This document shows, piece by piece, positions 60,346-64,000 of a stretch of 64,000 nt of DNA. The notes beneath the pieces were generated by a model that was not told the origin of the DNA, made no database searches, and saw only the letters and a list, made by a program, of their open reading frames with translations. The stretch covers positions 867,342-931,341 of the forward strand of contig CAVSAT010000002.1 in NCBI GenBank assembly GCA_963726005.1, read 5' to 3'. This stretch comes from Bog-473 sp963726005 (GTDB taxonomy: Bacteria > Actinomycetota > Acidimicrobiia > Acidimicrobiales > RAAP-2). Both the position numbers and the translations under genes were made by a program. How positions within the stretch are numbered: the first letter of the stretch is position 1; each line of letters starts with the position of its first letter.

Positions 60346-62493
60346 GTGAGTAGATATCTGACAGGGATTCTCCTCTTGGCCATTGCATTGGTACCCCTGC
60401 ATACCGCCTCCTATCTCTGGCGGGCGCGACTCATTGGTGAATGGAGAGGGGCTCAGGCCCGTTTGGTCGAGATCATCATGGATCTCGCGGTGGTAATCAG
60501 CGTTTCCGAGATCCTCGGCAGCGTGTACCTCTACTCAGTAGCGCCCGTCGTCATCGCGCTTGCCGTCGTGGGAGTTGCCGCAATCTGGGCAGCGAGACGC
60601 TCCACCTGGGGTCGATCAGAGGAACCCGCGCCGCTCGCAGACACGGCACAACGGACCGATTCCCGAATGGCAAATGCAGCAGCCGTCGTCGCGGTGTCCG
60701 TCGTTGTTGCGGAGTGGAGCACCCAGACGGTGGCCGCCTACCACCACGGGATGCTGAATACCGACTCGCTGTGGTATCACATGCCGTTCGCGGCCCGGTT
60801 CGTCCAGGACCACTCCATCACGGCGCTGCACTACGTCGATGCACAAGCTGTCACAGTCTTTTTCCCATCGTCATCGGAGTTGATCCATTCTCTAGGCATC
60901 CTCTTGATGGGGAATGATGTGCTCTCCCCCCTGATCAACACTCTTTGGCTGGGTTTGGCGCTGCTCGCATCTTGGTGCATAGGGCGCCCGTTCGGCGTTG
61001 CGCCCATCACACTTACGGGTAGTGCGATTTTGTTCGCCACCCCGGGACTTGTCGCAACTCAGCCCGGCGGTGCCTACGACGATGTCGTGGGGCTCGCATT
61101 GTTCCTGTCCGCAGTTGCTCTTCTCGTCAACTCCCGGGTCTTGAGCAGTAGGTCAAAAAGGGCAGCCTGGGTCATTGCCGCTGCCTCTGTTGGTCTCGCT
61201 GTCGGTACGAAGTGGACCTTCCTCGGGCCAGCGGCGGCATTGACCGTTGGCATCTGGGTCTTCGTGGCTCGCGGAAAGAAAACCCGGACCTTGGGAGTAT
61301 GGCTGATTGTGCTGCTCCTCACTGGTGCCTTCTGGTACGGGAGGAACTTCATCGCGGTGGGAAACCCCATCCCGCCTCTCCATCTCAAGCTTGGTCCGCT
61401 CGCGTTGCCCAGCCCCCAGCTGACGATTCCGTCGGCGTCGGTTGCTCGCTTCCTGTTCAACTCAGCCGACTGGCGGGTGTACTTCCTCCCCGGTCTCCGT
61501 CTTTCCTTTGGACCGGCCTGGTGGGCACTCCTCGGTCTCTCCGCCTTGGGCCTTGTGCTTGCGATCCTCAAAGGGGATCGGCTGCTACGCATCCTCGGTT
61601 GGGTGGGTCTCGCGTCGGGAGTCATCTTCGTGTTCACCCCCCAGTACTTGGCGCCCGTCCAATTCGGAGAGAACGTACGTTACGTCGATGCGGCCGTGAT
61701 CCTCGGTCTCGTCCTGTTGCCGATCAATCCGCTGCTCTCGATGTGGCAACGAGCTCGGTGGGTCCTTCTTGCCTATATGGCGATTCTCGCTGCCACCCAA
61801 TTCGACGCGGGAATCTGGCCCACCACATTCTTCAGCCAACGATTCGTAGGCGGACCCGTACGGGGATCAGATTCCCTCTTCGGACTCTTGATCGGAGTCG
61901 CCGTGCTCATCGTTGGCACGGTGATCCTCTCTGTCAGAGGTCGGACGTCGCGCCGGCGCAATACCACCCTCGCATGGATCGTCGTCGCCGTCGCTGTGAT
62001 CCTCGTAGGGTTCCCGCTTCAGCAGACCTATCTCCGCGATCGATACGTCTCTTCAGGTAACAGTGCGTTGCCATCCTTGGCGACCTGGTTCCAGCATGAG
62101 AACAACATCCGAGTTGGCGTTATCGGCTCTTTTTCGTATTTGCAATATCCGTTCTATGGAAAGACTCTGTCCAACTATGTGCAATATTTGGGGGTACGAG
62201 GTCCTCATGGCACCTATTCGACGTTCGGTTCGTGCAAGGCGTGGCGACAGGCGATCGGAAGCGGTCGCTATTCCTACGTACTGTTCACGACCGGGGTCGT
62301 GAGCAAGAAGTCTGAACTCTCTTCCGCAGCAGTGCCGGAAATGGGATGGACGGCATCCGACGCGGATGCGAGGGTTGTCCTCGGAGGTCAGTTGCGCACT
62401 GCGCCACCCTACCCCGGCTACCTCGGATACACCCTGTACAAGGTGGGATCGCACTTCTCCACTGACGGTTGTCAGGGCTTCACTCAGAATTGA
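60346..62493 (+). CDS. Large multi-spanning membrane protein (GT-C-like)
   Basis: 715 residues, about fourteen hydrophobic helices up to residue 560, then a soluble C-terminal domain of 150 residues (RVGVIGSFSYLQYPFYGKTL onward). NTDSLWYHMPFAARF in the first outer loop fits the acidic catalytic loop of GT-C transferases. Codon choice is slightly more AT-rich than housekeeping genes nearby. Substrate unknown; probably surface polysaccharide or arabinan-like decoration. Confidence 0.78.
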   Translation: MSRYLTGILLLAIALVPLHTASYLWRARLIGEWRGAQARLVEIIMDLAVVISVSEILGSVYLYSVAPVVIALAVVGVAAIWAARRSTWGRSEEPAPLADTAQRTDSRMANAAAVVAVSVVVAEWSTQTVAAYHHGMLNTDSLWYHMPFAARFVQDHSITALHYVDAQAVTVFFPSSSELIHSLGILLMGNDVLSPLINTLWLGLALLASWCIGRPFGVAPITLTGSAILFATPGLVATQPGGAYDDVVGLALFLSAVALLVNSRVLSSRSKRAAWVIAAASVGLAVGTKWTFLGPAAALTVGIWVFVARGKKTRTLGVWLIVLLLTGAFWYGRNFIAVGNPIPPLHLKLGPLALPSPQLTIPSASVARFLFNSADWRVYFLPGLRLSFGPAWWALLGLSALGLVLAILKGDRLLRILGWVGLASGVIFVFTPQYLAPVQFGENVRYVDAAVILGLVLLPINPLLSMWQRARWVLLAYMAILAATQFDAGIWPTTFFSQRFVGGPVRGSDSLFGLLIGVAVLIVGTVILSVRGRTSRRRNTTLAWIVVAVAVILVGFPLQQTYLRDRYVSSGNSALPSLATWFQHENNIRVGVIGSFSYLQYPFYGKTLSNYVQYLGVRGPHGTYSTFGSCKAWRQAIGSGRYSYVLFTTGVVSKKSELSSAAVPEMGWTASDADARVVLGGQLRTAPPYPGYLGYTLYKVGSHFSTDGCQGFTQN

Positions 62494-62501
62494 GGCGCGG
62501 G

Positions 62502-62516
62502 ATCACCACGGGTGAT
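62502..62516. terminator. Small dyad between convergent genes
   Basis: ATCACC, loop ACG, GGTGAT, 9 bases after the stop of the 715-residue protein. Weak stem, included as a possible terminator only. Confidence 0.3.
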
Positions 62517-62567
62517 GGAATCGGCGTGAGCTATCTGACTGGCCTCTGTCTTCGTCAACCGAGTGGC

Positions 62568-63379
62568 CTACGAGTCGAAATCGACGGCCCGTTCCTCATC
62601 CTTGGCGCACGGAGATTCGAGATTCTCCGGGTTGGCCGATCGCCGACGGCTTCGAGGGCTCGATCCGCCGCCCGGACCCGTACGCGAGAGCCGCCAAATC
62701 CCGCGAAGGTCGTCGAGTGCAGTTTTCATGATCCGCACTCGGGAATCATCGTCCTCGACCCAACGCACAGGGATCTCGTTGATACGCAGTCCGTCCCGCC
62801 ACGCGAGAACGAGCAGTTCAGTATCGAAGAACCAGCCATCATCCTCGATCCGCGGGATGAGGTCTCGGGCAACGCTTGCCCGGACTGCCTTAAATCCACA
62901 TTGAGCGTCACGGACTTCATATCGAAGAAATCTCCGAGCGATCACGTTGTAGATCCGGGAAATTACCTCGCGCTGAACGCTTCGTTCGATGATGGCACCT
63001 GGGGCAAGGCGAGATCCGATCGAGACGTCGGCTTCGCCTTTGACGATGGGTTCCAGCAGCGGTCGCAGGGAGTCAAGCTCAGTCGAGAGATCGACGTCCA
63101 TGTAGGCGACAACGTCGGCGCTACTGGTGGACCACGCCTCCTTCAACGCGCCCCGCGGCCAGGTCTATCAAGTCGGACCGCCCTCGTATGGGGGTTTGCC
63201 GCTGCGAAGGAATTCGCTAGCTGCCAGGTCCGATCCGTGCTTCCGTTGTCGACAACGGTAATAGACCAGTCATAGGGGCACTCGGCAGACAGATACGAGG
63301 CCAGCGTACTGAGAGTCGTCTCGATGGCACGCTGCTCGTTCAACACCGGGATCGTGATGTCGACGCTTGAGCGTGTCAT
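62568..63379 (-). pseudogene. Glycosyltransferase family 2 with one frameshift
   Basis: The N-terminal part (ATG 63379) reads DITIPVLNEQRAIETTL, ITVVDNGSTDRTW and VRLDRPGRGA, then ends at TGA 63143. The remainder, LKEAWSTSSADVVAYMDVDLSTELD and so on, follows in another frame to 62568. In intact relatives these parts are contiguous, with the DxD motif (MDVDLS) just past the break. The span of 812 nt lacks one base. The coincidental TTGA overlap at the break resembles coupling but splits the catalytic domain. Confidence 0.82.
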
Positions 63380-63627
63380 CAGATCCGCCCTCCCGTATCG
63401 GACCTAGGCCCGAAGTCGTTTCGAAATTCGACCCAACCCACCACTGGCCTGTTGTTCCAGCCTGCAAACCCCGATTTTGCGCGTGCGGCAAACATAGCAA
63501 ACCCGTTCCCTCGGCAGCGCAGGCAAGGACCGAGACCTCCCGCACATTCCGACTTCCGATCTCATCGAAAAGATACCTGAGCCAGCGCCTACATCACACT
63601 GGGCCAGGATTGCAGAACAGCCAGCGT

Positions 63628-64000
63628 CTAGGGCAGAGCACGTTGCGATTCGAGCGACAGCTCGAGACCGATCACCAAGTTGAGATCAACGGTTGGCACC
63701 CTCAGCGGGAAGAACTGTCGCGTACGCACATGGAAGTGGCGACCCAGTTCGTCAAGCACTTCTCGAGCGGTGTTGCAGTGCTCCTGCCGGATCATCCATT
63801 CGTAGGGCGTCTTGTAGCGCTTCTCGAAGATCCGTTTGGTCGTGAAGCGCCGCCCCAGCGAGTAAAGGCGGCCTCCCTCGCAAGGGATGACAACGGAGAA
63901 GATACCGCCAGGCCTTAGGACCCTTGCAATCTCTTCGAGTGCGGCAGGGAGGTTGTAAAGGTGTTCGAGAACATGGATGGCGAGAACCCGATCGAAAGAG
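63628..64000 (-). CDS. SAM-dependent methyltransferase, 5' end beyond window
   Basis: The visible 123 C-terminal residues begin SFDRVLAIHVLEHL, then ALEEIARVLRPGGIFSVVIP, which are motifs IV and V of a Methyltransf_11-type enzyme, ending SLESQRALP at TAG 63628. The SAM-binding motif I must lie past 64000. It neighbours glycosyltransferase genes, so a glycan or lipid substrate is likely. The 250 bases between it and the GT2 gene hold nothing I recognise. Confidence 0.85.
   Translation of the reverse strand, partial: SFDRVLAIHVLEHLYNLPAALEEIARVLRPGGIFSVVIPCEGGRLYSLGRRFTTKRIFEKRYKTPYEWMIRQEHCNTAREVLDELGRHFHVRTRQFFPLRVPTVDLNLVIGLELSLESQRALP

Noticed and set aside
63143..63379. Two separate genes joined by a TTGA overlap
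   Set aside because: The split falls inside one GT2 catalytic domain, so a frame break is more likely.

Overview
The window is GC-rich, densely packed DNA from an actinobacterium, most likely an uncultured member of class Acidimicrobiia (inference). Three things support this: the block metG-tatD-(cell-wall protein)-rsmA-ispE and the block glmU-prs-rplY-pth, both arranged much as in Mycobacterium; the tiny actinobacterial ribosomal proteins bS22 and bL37; and many start codons sitting 6-8 bases behind a TANNNT -10 box, the signature of leaderless transcripts. No phage, transposon, CRISPR array, rRNA or plasmid gene was seen. There is one tRNA (Gln, UUG).

Layout. 1-6410 (minus): glmU, prs, rplY and pth, with a methyltransferase and a WbsX-like glycan protein inserted between prs and rplY. 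6465-10660: alpha/beta hydrolase, small membrane protein, tRNA-Gln, an OmpR-type two-component pair, a frameshifted VOC protein and bS22. 10693-16834 (minus): DUF192, rsmI, metG, tatD, an RlpA-like secreted protein, rsmA and ispE, mostly joined by 1-4 base start/stop overlaps. 17029-25096: bL37, glycerophosphodiesterase, a SCO1-like lipoprotein, ychF, a PfkB sugar/nucleoside kinase, an M1 aminopeptidase and a methyltransferase. 25116-28502 (minus): glycosyltransferase, methyltransferase and prenyltransferase-like cassette. 28712-38376: acyl-CoA dehydrogenase, a CheB-CheR-PAS histidine kinase operon facing a LuxR-type regulator and a PAS protein, an MFS exporter with its MarR repressor, and a NifU-type scaffold. 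38521-46910: cyclic-nucleotide-binding protein, FAH-family enzyme, HdeD-like protein, a C69-like hydrolase divergent from a cytochrome P450, a large membrane protein and several small genes. 46929-50319 (minus): an electron-transfer operon (secreted Ser/Thr-rich protein, ApbE, ferric-reductase-like membrane protein, NuoF-like protein, ferredoxin). 50496-54920: a phosphotriesterase/lactonase-like, acyl-CoA ligase and crotonase operon, with an AhpD-like and a YceI-like gene. 54991-64000: surface-polysaccharide genes (nucleotide-sugar dehydrogenase, GT2, epimerase, multi-spanning membrane proteins, a second GT2 and a methyltransferase cut by the window end).

Five genes carry single-base frame breaks (VOC protein, prenyltransferase-like protein, methyltransferase, acyl-CoA dehydrogenase, GT2). 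All lie inside otherwise intact conserved sequence, so assembly error is as likely as decay. The most interesting points are the pervasive leaderless-promoter signature, two head-to-head promoter pairs only 36 and 43 bp apart, palindromes exactly filling promoter spacers, two likely CTG start codons, a GlmU lacking its acetyltransferase active site, and an ApbE/NuoF-like redox operon without a recognisable flavinylated acceptor.
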